From Geminicoccaceae bacterium (GTDB lineage: Bacteria > Pseudomonadota > Alphaproteobacteria > Geminicoccales > Geminicoccaceae), in assembly GCA_025062095.1 (NCBI GenBank), contig JANXAZ010000003.1, positions 60,639 through 124,638 of the forward strand: a stretch of 64,000 nt of DNA, given 5' to 3'. The position numbers and the translations under genes were made by a program. This document shows positions 25,937-34,731 of this stretch, in pieces. The notes beneath the pieces were generated by a model that did no database searches, was not told the DNA's origin, and saw only the letters and a program-made list of their open reading frames with translations. Within the stretch, counting starts at the first letter, position 1; each line of letters begins with the position of its first letter.

Positions 25937-26890
25937 ATGGAACGCGCCAACGAGCCTCCCTTCACGCGCCAGCACCTTCTGGGCATCGAGGGGCTCTCGG
26001 CCGAAGAAATCGCCTATCTCCTCGATCTCGCGGACGGCTTCGTCGAGCTCAACCGCAAGAGCGACAAAAAGCTGCAGCTTCTGCGCGGGCTCACCCAGAT
26101 CAACCTCTTCTTCGAGCCCTCCACCCGCACCCAGACGAGCTTCGAGCTCGCCGGCAAACGCTTGGGCGCCGATGTCGTCAACATGAACGTGTCCCGCTCT
26201 TCCGTGGTCAAGGGCGAGACCTTGATCGACACGGCGATGACCCTCAACGCCATGCACCCCGACGTGCTCGTCGTGCGCCACCACGAGAGCGGGGCGGTGG
26301 CGCTGCTCGCCCGCCACGTCCGCTGCGCGGTGGTCAACGCCGGCGACGGCGCCCACGAGCATCCCACCCAAGCGCTCCTCGACGCCCTCACCATCCGCCG
26401 CCGCAAGGGCCGCATCGCCGGCCTCACCGTGGCGATCTGCGGCGACATCCTGCACTCCCGCGTCGCCCGCTCGAACATCCTCCTCCTGCGCACCATGGGG
26501 GCGAAGGTGCGCGTCGTCGCTCCGCCCACCCTCCTCCCGGCCGCGGTCGAGAGCCTGGGCGTGGAAGCGGTGACCGACATGCAGCGCGGGCTCGAGGACG
26601 CGGACATCGTCATGATGCTGCGGCTGCAGAGCGAGCGGATGCAGGGGAGCCTGGTTCCCTCGGTCCGCGAATATTTTCATTTCTTCGGCCTCACCCACGA
26701 GAAGCTGCGCGCCGCCAAGCCCGACGCGATGATCATGCATCCCGGGCCCATGAACCGCGGGGTGGAAATCGACGGGGTGGTGGCGGACGACATCAATCGA
26801 AGCGCGATCCTCGACCAGGTCGAGATGGGGGTCGCGGTGCGGATGGCGGTCCTCGACGCCCTCACCCGGCGGCTGCGCACCGCGGCGTGA
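25937..26890 (+). CDS. pyrB: Aspartate carbamoyltransferase catalytic chain
   Basis: A 317-residue enzyme that makes N-carbamoylaspartate, the committed step of pyrimidine synthesis. The carbamoyl-phosphate loop [31 protein letters not shown] and [11 protein letters not shown] are all intact. ATG at 25937 is used; an ATG at 25922 would add five residues, and neither has a clear ribosome-binding site. It opens the pyrB-to-rpmG block. pyrC follows only after an inserted phasin-like gene. No regulatory chain (pyrI) is present, as expected in alphaproteobacteria. Confidence 0.96.
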   Translation: MERANEPPFTRQHLLGIEGLSAEEIAYLLDLADGFVELNRKSDKKLQLLRGLTQINLFFEPSTRTQTSFELAGKRLGADVVNMNVSRSSVVKGETLIDTAMTLNAMHPDVLVVRHHESGAVALLARHVRCAVVNAGDGAHEHPTQALLDALTIRRRKGRIAGLTVAICGDILHSRVARSNILLLRTMGAKVRVVAPPTLLPAAVESLGVEAVTDMQRGLEDADIVMMLRLQSERMQGSLVPSVREYFHFFGLTHEKLRAAKPDAMIMHPGPMNRGVEIDGVVADDINRSAILDQVEMGVAVRMAVLDALTRRLRTAA

Positions 26891-26944
26891 CCGCGGGCGT
26901 TTCGACCGCGGCGCACGGTCGCGCGGGAAGGACGATCTTCGAGG

Positions 26945-26973
26945 TTGCGCGCACCTCTCGTTCTTTGTATCCA
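26945..26973 (+). promoter_or_regulatory. Candidate promoter of the phasin-like gene
   Basis: TTGCGC (26945-26950), a 17-base spacer, and TATCCA (26968-26973). This gives the inserted gene its own promoter inside the pyrimidine block. Confidence 0.4.
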
Positions 26974-27021
26974 CGATCGGGGGGCCGGGAGCCTCGCCGA
27001 ACACGAGAGGGGGAGCACGCG

Positions 27022-27414
27022 ATGAGCGAGCAGAAGAGCGCAGCCGACCCCGCCGCGGCCTTTCCGGCTGCGGCCTTCATGGACGGTTGGTTCCGCACCA
27101 GCCGGCAGATGATCGAGCTCGTGGGCCGCTGCGCGGCCCGCCTGGTCGCCTTCACCGGCGAGCGCATGGAAGCCGATCTGCGGCTCGGACGACGGCTCGC
27201 GGAATGCCGCGACATGGCGGCCGTCGCCCGCGTCCAGGGCGAGTGGTTGCAAGAGGCCCTGGAGCAGTACCGGCGCGAGTTCCAAGCCGCCGCGGAAGAG
27301 ATGTGGAAGGCCTTCCAGGCGATGCGCGAGGAGGTGAGCGCCGCCGCCACCGCCGCGGCCGAGCCGAGCACCGCGGCCGAACCCAAGGCCCGCGAGCGCC
27401 GCGCCGCGGCCTGA
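27022..27414 (+). CDS. Phasin-like small helical protein
   Basis: A 130-residue protein, almost all helix. The core (residues 24-102, starting at MDGWFRTSRQMIELVGRCAARLVAF, then RMEADLRLGRRLAECRDMAAVARVQGEWLQEALEQYRREF) shows the phasin pattern of amphipathic helices with regular FxxRxxxDxxLxxxLxxC spacing, followed by an Ala/Glu-rich tail. Phasins coat polyhydroxyalkanoate granules. No PHA synthase gene is in the window. It sits between pyrB and pyrC with its own putative promoter and a GAGAGGGGGAG ribosome-binding site. Confidence 0.75.
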   Translation: MSEQKSAADPAAAFPAAAFMDGWFRTSRQMIELVGRCAARLVAFTGERMEADLRLGRRLAECRDMAAVARVQGEWLQEALEQYRREFQAAAEEMWKAFQAMREEVSAAATAAAEPSTAAEPKARERRAAA

Positions 27415-27487
27415 AGCGCCAAGCGCCGATCGGGTCTCGCCGGTCGGCGCTTGTCGGGGCGGCGCGCGCGCGGCATGAGCGAGCGCG

Positions 27488-28783
27488 ATGAGCCGCCCCG
27501 TTCTCGTCGTCAACGCGCGCCTTCTCGATCCCGCGAGCGGGCTCGATCGTCGCGGGGGCCTGCTCGTCGTGGGCGGACGGATCGCCGAGCTCGGGCCGCA
27601 GGTGACGGTCGCGCTCGCCCCGCCCGGCACCGAGGTGGTCGATGCGCGCGGGCTGTGCCTGGCGCCCGGCCTCGTGGATCTGCGCGCGGGCTTCGGGGAG
27701 CCCGGCGCCGAGCACAAGGAGCGGTTCGAGAGCGGCTGCATGGCCGCGGTCGCGGGCGGGGTGACCTCCCTCGCGCTCCTGCCCGATACCGCACCGCCCA
27801 TCGACGATCCGGCGATGGTCGAGTTCGTCGCCCGCCGAGCCCGCCAGGTGAAGCTCGCCAAGGTCTATCCCCAGGCCGCCGTCACCCGCGGACTGCAAGG
27901 TGCGGAGCTCGCCGAGCTCGGGCTTCTGAAGGCGGCCGGAGCGGTCGCTTTCACCGACGGCTTCAAGGCCGTCGCCGATGCGCGCGTCATGCGCCGGGCG
28001 CTCGCCTACGCGAGCATGTTCGACGGCCTTCTCGTCCAACACCCCGAGGAGCCGCGGCTCGCCGAGGGCGGGGTGATGAACGAGGGGGCGGTCGCGAGCC
28101 GCCTGGGCCTGCCCGGCATCCCCGCGGCGGCGGAAGTGATCATGGTCGAGCGCGATTTGCGTCTGCTCGAGCTCGCCGGCGGGCGGCTGCACTTCGCGCA
28201 CGTCTCGACCGCCGCCGCGGTGGCCGCGATCCGCGCCGCCAAGGCCCGCGGCCTTCCCGTCACCTGCGACGTCACCCCCCACCACCTCCTCCTCACCGAA
28301 GCCGAGGTCGAGGGCTACCGCACCTTCGCCAAGGTCTCCCCGCCCTTGCGCGGCGAAGCCGATCGCGCGGCGGTGGTGGAGGGGCTCGTGGACGGCACGA
28401 TCGACGCCATCGCCTCCGATCACTGCCCGCAGGACCAGGACAGCAAGCGGCTGCCCTTCGCCCAGGCCGCCTTCGGGGTCATCGGGCTGCAGACGCTTTT
28501 GCCGGCCGCGCTCGCCCTCGTGCACGAAGGCCGCATCGGCCTGCTCGAGCTCTTGCGCCGGCTCACCGTCGCACCGGCGGCGATCCTCGGGATCGAGGCG
28601 GGACGCCTGGCCAAGGGCGCACCCGCCGACTTCGTTCTCTTCGATCCGGACGCGCGCTGGACGGTCACCGAGAAGAGCCTGTTCTCGCTCGCCAAGAACA
28701 CGCCCTTCGAAGGCCGCACCTTCCGCGGCAAGGTCGTGCGCACCTTCGTCGACGGCCGCACCGTCTACGAAGCCGAGACCTGA
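27488..28783 (+). CDS. pyrC: Dihydroorotase-like protein lacking the HxH metal pair
   Basis: A 431-residue amidohydrolase of the class I dihydroorotase family. Position and overall pattern (LVDLRAGFGEPGAEHKERF, CDVTPHHLLLTE, AIASDHCPQDQDSKRLPF) identify it as the pyrC of the alphaproteobacterial pyrB-pyrC pair. The usual DxHxHxR metal motif reads DLRAGFGEPG here, so both histidines are missing. The HH pair and the catalytic Asp of SDH remain. Forms like this (PyrC'/PyrX) can be structural partners of PyrB with little or no activity, and a second active dihydroorotase may exist elsewhere. Confidence 0.85.
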   Translation: MSRPVLVVNARLLDPASGLDRRGGLLVVGGRIAELGPQVTVALAPPGTEVVDARGLCLAPGLVDLRAGFGEPGAEHKERFESGCMAAVAGGVTSLALLPDTAPPIDDPAMVEFVARRARQVKLAKVYPQAAVTRGLQGAELAELGLLKAAGAVAFTDGFKAVADARVMRRALAYASMFDGLLVQHPEEPRLAEGGVMNEGAVASRLGLPGIPAAAEVIMVERDLRLLELAGGRLHFAHVSTAAAVAAIRAAKARGLPVTCDVTPHHLLLTEAEVEGYRTFAKVSPPLRGEADRAAVVEGLVDGTIDAIASDHCPQDQDSKRLPFAQAAFGVIGLQTLLPAALALVHEGRIGLLELLRRLTVAPAAILGIEAGRLAKGAPADFVLFDPDARWTVTEKSLFSLAKNTPFEGRTFRGKVVRTFVDGRTVYEAET

Positions 28784-28789
28784 ACGCGT

Positions 28790-28823
28790 GCGGTGCCGCA
28801 CCGAGAGCGGGGTGCGGCACCGC
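28790..28823. terminator. Perfect bidirectional hairpin between pyrC and the fasciclin gene
   Basis: GCGGTGCCGCACC (28790-28802) pairs with GGTGCGGCACCGC (28811-28823) over 13 bp around an 8-base loop, 6 bases after the pyrC stop and 19 bases from the convergent stop. It is well placed to end both transcripts, although neither side has a long T-run. Confidence 0.75.
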
Positions 28824-28842
28824 GACCGGGGAACGCCGGGCT

Positions 28843-29325
28843 TTAAGGCAGAATGACGGTGTCGATGGCGTGGATGACGCCGTTGGAGGCGGGAACGTCG
28901 GCCTGGACGACCTTGGCCCCGTTCACCGTGACTTGCCCGTTGCGCCCTTCGACCGTGATCTTGCCGCCCTGAAGGGTCGTGAGCTCGACCTTGGCGCCGC
29001 GGGCGTCTTTGGCCATGACCTTGCCGGGCACGACGTGATAGGTGAGGATGGCGGTCAGTTTGGCCTTGTTCTCGGGCTTCAAGAGGTCGTTGAGGGTGCC
29101 CGGCGGCAGCTTCGCGAAAGCCTCGTCCGTGGGCGCGAAGACGGTGAACGGGCCCGGACCCTTGAGCGCCTCGACGAGCCCGGCCGCCTGCACCGCGGCG
29201 ACCAGGGTCTTGAAGGAACCGGCCCCGACCGCGGTGTCCACGATGTCCTTGGCGGAAGCGGTCGCCGCCGCGAGGGCGAGGGACAAGGCCGCCGCCGAGC
29301 CGACCAGCAGGCTCTTGAGCTTCAT
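28843..29325 (-). CDS. Secreted fasciclin (FAS1) domain protein
   Basis: A 160-residue exported protein. The signal peptide ([22 protein letters not shown]) is cleaved near residue 25. The rest is one FAS1 domain: [49 protein letters not shown], then the YHVVPGKV motif (H1/YH) and [13 protein letters not shown] at the end. FAS1 domains mediate adhesion or are stress-induced surface proteins, and in some alphaproteobacteria they respond to singlet oxygen. GGAGG lies 6 bases before the ATG. Its leader contains a perfect inverted repeat at 29355-29382. Confidence 0.93.
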   Translation of the reverse strand: MKLKSLLVGSAAALSLALAAATASAKDIVDTAVGAGSFKTLVAAVQAAGLVEALKGPGPFTVFAPTDEAFAKLPPGTLNDLLKPENKAKLTAILTYHVVPGKVMAKDARGAKVELTTLQGGKITVEGRNGQVTVNGAKVVQADVPASNGVIHAIDTVILP

Positions 29326-29354
29326 CTCGATCCTCCGTCGATGTCGTTGGAAGT

Positions 29355-29382
29355 CGTGCAGACGCGAAACATCGTCTGCACG
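29355..29382 (-). repeat. Perfect inverted repeat in the fasciclin leader
   Basis: CGTGCAGACG (29355-29364) and CGTCTGCACG (29373-29382) are perfect 10-base arms around an 8-base centre, 30 bases upstream of the fasciclin start. It could be a repressor operator or an mRNA stem-loop. Just beyond it lies an unusually AT-rich stretch (29425-29452) likely to hold the promoter. Confidence 0.65.
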
Positions 29383-29547
29383 CCTCGACATCGAAGCCAC
29401 CGCACAAGTATCAAGCGTCTCACGAAACATTATTTTTTGTTCATTCGGTGATCCGGAGCGCTCGCGGAGGCGAATAGGTCTTTTCGGATCGACGCCGAAC
29501 GCCGGGCCTGCCAGGATCGGAGAGAAGGCATCCGACGGGAACGGCCG

Positions 29548-30618
29548 ATGCGCCAGAGCCTCGTCGAGCGCGCGATCGGGCTCGCGCTCCTCGCCCTGCT
29601 CGTCTGGCTCGTGTTTCTGATCTTGCGCCCCTTCGCCGGGGCGCTGATCTGGGCCATCGTCCTCGCGGTGGCGCTGTGGCCGCTGTTCGCGCGGCTGAGA
29701 GCGGCGATCGGCGGACGCTCCGGGCTCGCCGCTCTGATCGTCTCGGTCGCGCTCCTCGCCACCATGGTCGCCCCGATCGTCCGTCTCGCCCTCGACGTCG
29801 GCCGCCAGGTCGACGAGCTCTTCCGACTCGGCGAGGAGCTGTTGCGCGCGCAAGGCCCCGATCCGCCGCCTTGGCTCGCCGGCCTTCCGCTTTTGGGCTC
29901 GTGGGTCGAAACCTTCTGGACGCGGCTGCGCGTCGACCGCCAGGCGGCGGTCGAACAGCTCTTGCCCTATCTCCGCGACATCGGCCCCTGGCTTCTGGGC
30001 CTGGGGGCCGGACTCGGGCGGGTCGCGCTCGAGCTTCTCCTCTCGGTTCTCTTGACCGGGCTCTTTCTCTTCTACGGCGAGCTCTGCGCGCATTATTTGC
30101 GCAAATTCGTCGGACGCGTGGCGGGCGTGCGCGCGATCCATCTCGTGGACGTCGCGGGCGGGACGGTGCGCGCGGTCGCGCTCGGTGTGGTGGGCACCGC
30201 CCTCGTCCAGGCCCTCCTCGCCTTGTTCGGCTACGTCGTCGCACAGGTGCCGGCGGCGGGCCTTCTCGCCCTGCTCGCCTTCGTGTTCAGCGTCGTGCAC
30301 CTGCCCGTTCTCCTCTCCGGGATTCCCGCCGCCGCGTGGCTGTTCTACCAACAAGGCGCGAGCGCGACGGCGATCGCCCTTTCGCTCTGGATCGTGGCGG
30401 TCAGCGTGCTCGACAATTTCTTGCGCCCCTATCTCATCAGCCAGGGCACGCGGTTGCCCGTGCTGCTGATCATCCTGGGCGTGGTGGGAGGCGTGTTCGC
30501 CTTCGGTGCGATGGGGCTCTTTTTCGGTGCGGTCGTGATCGCCGTCGCGCACCGCTTGCTCGTCGACTGGCTCGACGAGCCCGAGGGCGAACGGGTCGTC
30601 GCCGACCGCTCGTCGTGA
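29548..30618 (+). CDS. AI-2E family (PerM/YdiK-like) membrane transporter
   Basis: A 356-residue inner-membrane protein of the AI-2E exporter family with about seven to eight helices. The N-terminal pair is [35 protein letters not shown], with the typical PFxGALIWA pattern. After a central soluble stretch (residues 85-150), the conserved C-terminal part has [45 protein letters not shown]. The substrate is unknown: relatives include Na+/H+ antiporters and putative signal exporters. It precedes plsY by 27 bp and is probably cotranscribed with it. Confidence 0.9.
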   Translation: MRQSLVERAIGLALLALLVWLVFLILRPFAGALIWAIVLAVALWPLFARLRAAIGGRSGLAALIVSVALLATMVAPIVRLALDVGRQVDELFRLGEELLRAQGPDPPPWLAGLPLLGSWVETFWTRLRVDRQAAVEQLLPYLRDIGPWLLGLGAGLGRVALELLLSVLLTGLFLFYGELCAHYLRKFVGRVAGVRAIHLVDVAGGTVRAVALGVVGTALVQALLALFGYVVAQVPAAGLLALLAFVFSVVHLPVLLSGIPAAAWLFYQQGASATAIALSLWIVAVSVLDNFLRPYLISQGTRLPVLLIILGVVGGVFAFGAMGLFFGAVVIAVAHRLLVDWLDEPEGERVVADRSS

Positions 30619-30645
30619 GCGCGCGGGCTCGGGGAGGAAGGCGCC

Positions 30646-31275
30646 GTGGTCAGACCGGTAGGAGGCTTCGTCTATTGGCTCCCGATCCTCCTCGCCTTTC
30701 TCGCGGGCTATCTGTCCGGATCGGTGCCCTGGGGCGTGGTGCTCGCCCGCCTCGCCGGGGCGACCGATCCGCGCGCCGTCGGCTCGGGCAACATCGGCGC
30801 CACGAACGTCTTGCGCACCGGTCGTCGGGGGCTCGCCGCCGCCACGCTCCTCCTCGACCTCCTCAAGGGCTTCCTGCCGGTCTGGGCGGCGTGGACCTGG
30901 ACCGGACCGGACACCGCCCTCGCCGCCGGAGCGGGAGCGGTGATCGGACATTGTTTTCCGATCTGGCTGCGCTTTCGCGGCGGCAAAGGCGTGGCCACCG
31001 CGACCGGGGTGGTCCTGGCCCTCACGCCGGTGGTTCTGCTCCCCGCCTCGGCGATCTTCGCCCTCGCCTTCGCGCTCACCCGATACGTCTCGTTGGGATC
31101 GATGTCGGCGGCGCTCGCGGTGCCCCTCGCCGCTTATCTCTGGGGCCACGTGCAGGCGGCGGAGCTCTACCTCTTCGTGGCGCTTCTCGTCCTCTTCCAG
31201 CACCGCGCGAACATCGCGCGGCTCCTGCAAGGGCGCGAGCCCAAGACCTTCCTGCGCCGCAAGGCCGAGCCCTGA
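30646..31275 (+). CDS. plsY: Glycerol-3-phosphate acyltransferase PlsY
   Basis: A 209-residue membrane enzyme that transfers acyl groups from acyl-phosphate to glycerol-3-phosphate, the first step of phospholipid synthesis. The three cytoplasmic motifs are present: [25 protein letters not shown] (phosphate-binding) with the KG of [10 protein letters not shown], and [16 protein letters not shown]. About five to seven helices. The GTG start has GGGGAGGAAGG upstream. In many alphaproteobacteria it lies directly between pyrC and dprA; here other genes are inserted on both sides. Confidence 0.95.
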   Translation: MVRPVGGFVYWLPILLAFLAGYLSGSVPWGVVLARLAGATDPRAVGSGNIGATNVLRTGRRGLAAATLLLDLLKGFLPVWAAWTWTGPDTALAAGAGAVIGHCFPIWLRFRGGKGVATATGVVLALTPVVLLPASAIFALAFALTRYVSLGSMSAALAVPLAAYLWGHVQAAELYLFVALLVLFQHRANIARLLQGREPKTFLRRKAEP

Positions 31276-31287
31276 GGCCCCGTTCCT

Positions 31288-31911
31288 TCACGGCTTGCGG
31301 GCGACGAGGTGCCACAGGTGCCAGTGCTTGACGGCACCTCGGGGCGTGGTGCTCGTCGACCGCCCTTCCTCGAGGCGTTCGACCTCGAGGCCCGCGAGCA
31401 GCGCCGCGAGCTCCGCGCGCTCGTGCACCGTGATGCCCGGCTCCGCCGCCCAATCGTCCTCGGGCCCGAGGAGCTGACAGGCGATCCGCCCCCCGGGCCG
31501 CAGCGCCGCGCGCAACCGCGCCCAGGAGCGCGCGAAGGCTCCGGGAGCGACCAGGAACAAGGAGAAGCTCGCGATCAAGAGATCGCAGGGCGGTGGTACC
31601 GCGTCCTCGATCCGCTCCGCCCACAAGAGAAGACGGCGGCGTTCTCCGGGCGACACCCGCTCGGCGAGGCGCGCGAGCGCCGCGATGCGCCGGTCGAGGG
31701 CGACGACCCGCCAGCCCCGGCGCAAGAGAGGGACCGCATCGCGACCGATCCCGCAGCCGAGATCGACCGCCAGACCGGGCGCGCGTCCCTCGCCGGCGAA
31801 ACGCTCGAGGGCGAAGAGCACGGTCGGACGCGGCGGCCCCGCGCCCGCCGCGGCGTCGTAGCGCTCCCACTCCTCCTCGTGCCGCTTTCGTGAGCACGAG
31901 TTCGCTGTCAT
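31288..31911 (-). CDS. SAM-dependent methyltransferase, TehB-like
   Basis: A 207-residue class I methyltransferase. Motif I is AVDLGCGIGRDAVPLLRRGWRVVALDRR, with the acidic residue that holds the SAM ribose, followed by LLIASFSLFLV and the PGGRIACQLLGPEDDWA segment. Starting RKRHEEEWERYD, it resembles the TehB/thiopurine-type small-molecule methyltransferases. ATG at 31911 is chosen as the start of the conserved part. It is divergent from the guanidine-type operon (152 bp between starts) and converges with plsY. Confidence 0.85.
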   Translation of the reverse strand: MTANSCSRKRHEEEWERYDAAAGAGPPRPTVLFALERFAGEGRAPGLAVDLGCGIGRDAVPLLRRGWRVVALDRRIAALARLAERVSPGERRRLLLWAERIEDAVPPPCDLLIASFSLFLVAPGAFARSWARLRAALRPGGRIACQLLGPEDDWAAEPGITVHERAELAALLAGLEVERLEEGRSTSTTPRGAVKHWHLWHLVARKP

Positions 31912-32062
31912 CGCCCCTTCTGCCGCTTTTTCGATCCGAAACCGCCGCTCTTTCGGGCGGCCGCCGCCTTGGCATCGGCTTTGCTCGACTCTGCGCGCGC
32001 CGCGCCGGGAATCGGTTTCACGGCCGCCCCTCGATCGCAACGCTTCGGGATCGGAAAACGCT

Positions 32063-33115
32063 ATGCGCCGTCGTCGGTTGCTCGCTTCGCTCGCAGCCTC
32101 GGCCGCGATGCGGCCGGCCCTCGCGGCCGCGGCTCGCTCCGAGTTCCGCATCGCCTGGTCGATCTACGTCGGCTGGATGCCCTGGGGCTGGGCGGCGGAG
32201 CAGGGCATCGTCGACAAATGGGCCGATCGTTACGGCTTGAAGATCGAGGTCGTTCAGATCAACGATTACGTCGAATCGATCAATCTCTACACTTCCGGTA
32301 CGTTCGACGGTTGCACGATGACGAACATGGACGCGCTCACCATTCCCGCGGTGGGCGGCGTCGATTCGACCGCGCTCGTCATCGGCGACTTCTCGAACGG
32401 CAACGACGGGATCGTGAGCAAGACCGCGCGCGATCTCGCGGCCTTGAAGGGCGAACGCATCCACCTCGTCGAACTCAGCGTCTCGCACTATCTCCTCGCC
32501 CGCGCCTTGGAGAGCGTCGGTCTTTCCGAGCGCGACGTCACCGTCGTCAACACCTCCGATGCCGACATCTTGGGCCTGTTCCGGGCGAGCCCGGAGGTGC
32601 GCCACATCGTGACCTGGAATCCGCTCCTCGCCGAGGCCGCGGCTCTTCCGGGTGCGCGCAAGCTGTTCGATTCGGCACGGATCCCGGGCGAGATCATCGA
32701 TCTTCTCGTCGTGCGCAGCGAGGCCCTCGCCGCCCGCCCCGAGCTCGGAAAGGCGCTCGTCGGCGCCTGGTACGAAACCATGGCGATCATGCGCCGCGAC
32801 GACGAACGCGGCCGCGCCGCCCGCCGGGCGATGGCCGCCGCTTCCGGCACGGATCTTCCGGGCTTCGACGCCCAGCTCGCCACCACCCGCATGTTCTGGG
32901 AACCGGCCGAAGCCCTCGCCTTCGCGACAAGCTCCGATCTCGTCCGCACCATGGACCGCGTCCGCCGCTTCGCGCACGACAAAGGTCTTCTGGGCGGCGC
33001 TCTCGATGGCGTCGGCATCGCCTTCGCCGACGGGACGGTCCTGGGCGCGCGGGCGAACGTCAAGCTCCGCTTCGATCCCTCCTGGACGGCGCTCGCCGCG
33101 GAAGGGCGGCTCTGA
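32063..33115 (+). CDS. ABC transporter substrate-binding protein, urea-carboxylase-region type (guanidine candidate)
   Basis: A 350-residue periplasmic binding protein of the NitT/TauT-like fold. The N-terminus (MRRRRLLASLAASAAM, cleavage after ALAAAA) is a signal peptide with a twin-arginine look. The mature start FRIAWSIYVGWMPWGWAAEQ, with IVDKWADRYGLKIEVVQINDY and FDGCTMTNMDALTIPAVGGVDS, matches the family found next to urea carboxylase genes (TIGR03427). Those loci are now understood largely as guanidine-using loci. The permease, ATPase and a GdmH-like enzyme follow, so guanidine is the best ligand guess; urea or an alkylguanidine is possible. Confidence 0.85.
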   Translation: MRRRRLLASLAASAAMRPALAAAARSEFRIAWSIYVGWMPWGWAAEQGIVDKWADRYGLKIEVVQINDYVESINLYTSGTFDGCTMTNMDALTIPAVGGVDSTALVIGDFSNGNDGIVSKTARDLAALKGERIHLVELSVSHYLLARALESVGLSERDVTVVNTSDADILGLFRASPEVRHIVTWNPLLAEAAALPGARKLFDSARIPGEIIDLLVVRSEALAARPELGKALVGAWYETMAIMRRDDERGRAARRAMAAASGTDLPGFDAQLATTRMFWEPAEALAFATSSDLVRTMDRVRRFAHDKGLLGGALDGVGIAFADGTVLGARANVKLRFDPSWTALAAEGRL

Positions 33116-33142
33116 GGCGAAGCGCGCGCGAAGGTTCGGTTC

Positions 33143-33955
33143 ATGCGCCTGGTCAATCGGCGTCCGGGCCGCGAAGCGGCGCTCGTGCTGTCGCTCCTGC
33201 CCTTTCTTCTCCTCGTTCTCGCCTATCTCTGGGGCTCGGCCGTCCGCCTGGCCGAGAACCCGGCCGACAAGCTCTTGCCGTGGCCGTCGACGATCCTGGA
33301 AACGCTGCGCGGCCTCGCCTTCGAGCCGGATCGGCGAACGGGTCAGCTCGTCTTCTGGGCGGATACGCTCGCGAGCCTGGGCCGTCTGGGAAGCGGCCTC
33401 GCGATCGCCGCCGCCACCGGTGCGGTCTTGGGGTTGGCGATCGGTTTGATCCCGATCGCGGGTGCGCTCTTGAGCTCCTTCGCGGCCGCCGCGGCCATGA
33501 TCCCGCCCCTTGCGATCCTGCCGATCCTCTTGATCGTGCTCGGCACCGGCGAGGCCTCGAAGATCGGGCTCGTGGCCCTGGGCACCGCGCCCGTGCTCGT
33601 GCGCGACGTGGCCCTGCGCGTGCGCGACCTGCCGGAAGAGCTCCTCGTCAAGGCGCAGACGCTCGGTGCCTCGACCTGGCATCTCGCCGCGCGCATCGCC
33701 GCGCCGCTCGTGGCGCCGCGCCTTCTCGACGCCTTGCGGCTCCAACTCGGACCGGCCTGGCTGTTCCTGATCGCCGCCGAGGCCATCGCCGCCACGGAAG
33801 GCCTGGGCTATCGCATCTTCCTGGTCCGCCGCTATCTCGCGATGGACGTGATCCTGCCCTACGTCGCTTGGATCACGCTCTTGGCCTTCGCCGGCGATCG
33901 GTTGCTCGCCTGGATCGCGCGGCGCCTGTTTCCCTGGGCGAAAGCGGGCGCATGA
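33143..33955 (+). CDS. ABC transporter permease, NitT/TauT type
   Basis: A 270-residue inner-membrane permease with about six helices. The first is AALVLSLLPFLLLVLAYLWGSAV. The binding-protein-dependent loop is in the stretch LVKAQTLGASTWHLAARIAAPLVAPRLLDALRL, which contacts the ATPase. QLGPAWLFLIAAEAIAATEGLGYRIFLVRRYLAMDVILPYVAWI matches the TauC/SsuC-like family. It is 27 bp downstream of the binding-protein gene and overlaps the ATPase start (ATGA). It probably works as a homodimer. Confidence 0.9.
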   Translation: MRLVNRRPGREAALVLSLLPFLLLVLAYLWGSAVRLAENPADKLLPWPSTILETLRGLAFEPDRRTGQLVFWADTLASLGRLGSGLAIAAATGAVLGLAIGLIPIAGALLSSFAAAAAMIPPLAILPILLIVLGTGEASKIGLVALGTAPVLVRDVALRVRDLPEELLVKAQTLGASTWHLAARIAAPLVAPRLLDALRLQLGPAWLFLIAAEAIAATEGLGYRIFLVRRYLAMDVILPYVAWITLLAFAGDRLLAWIARRLFPWAKAGA

Positions 33956-34731
33956 GCCGGATCGAGGTCCGGGGCTTGTGGAAGAGCTACGGCGAGCGCG
34001 TGGTGCTCGAACGGATCGATCTGACGATCGAACCCGGCAGCCTGGTCGCGATCGTGGGCGCTTCGGGTTGCGGCAAGAGCACCTTCTTGCGCATTCTCTT
34101 GGGCGTCGAGCGGCCCAGCCGCGGCCGGGTGCTCCTCGACGGAGCGCCCCTGCCGCCCGAGCCCGGGCCGGATCGCGGCATCGTCTTCCAGCGCTACACC
34201 GTCTTCCCCCACCTCACGGTGCTCGACAACGCCCTCCTCGGCCTCGAGCTGCGCGCGAGCCGCGTGTTCGGGCGTCTGTTCGGAGCGCGGCGGCGTCGGG
34301 CGCGGGAGCGGGCGGCGGCGATGCTCGCGCGCGTGGGCCTGGCCGAGGCGCTGGATGCTCTGCCTCACGAGCTCTCCGGCGGGATGCAACAGCGCCTCGC
34401 CCTCGCCCAAGCCCTCCTCGCCGAGCCGCGCGTGCTGCTCTTGGACGAGCCGTTCGGAGCGCTCGATCCCGGCAGTCGCGGCGAGGCCCAAGCGCTGCTC
34501 CTCGAGTTGTGGGAGGAGCGCGGCACCACCGTGATCCTCGTCACCCACGACCTCCCCGAGGCCTTCCGGCTCGGCACGCGCGTGCTGGTCTTCGACCGCG
34601 TCCGCCGCGACCCCCACGCTCCCGAACGCTACGGAGCCACCGTCACCTACGACCTGCCCGGCCACAACCGCGCGCGATCGCCCCGCGCGCCGGCCGCCGA
34701 GCGGGCTTCGCCTCGAGGAGGTCCACCGTGA
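33952..34731 (+). CDS. ABC transporter ATP-binding protein, NitT/TauT type
   Basis: A 259-residue ATPase. Walker A is GASGCGKST, the Q-loop is IVFQRYTVFPHLTVLDNALL, the signature is LSGGMQQRLALAQAL, Walker B is VLLLDEPFGALD, and the H-loop is VTHDLPEAF. It carries a C-terminal extension of about 45 residues (YGATVTYDLPGHNRAR) as in ABC ATPases of the urea-carboxylase region. It overlaps the permease by four bases and the hydrolase gene by four bases, making a tightly coupled unit. Confidence 0.93.
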   Translation: MSRIEVRGLWKSYGERVVLERIDLTIEPGSLVAIVGASGCGKSTFLRILLGVERPSRGRVLLDGAPLPPEPGPDRGIVFQRYTVFPHLTVLDNALLGLELRASRVFGRLFGARRRRARERAAAMLARVGLAEALDALPHELSGGMQQRLALAQALLAEPRVLLLDEPFGALDPGSRGEAQALLLELWEERGTTVILVTHDLPEAFRLGTRVLVFDRVRRDPHAPERYGATVTYDLPGHNRARSPRAPAAERASPRGGPP

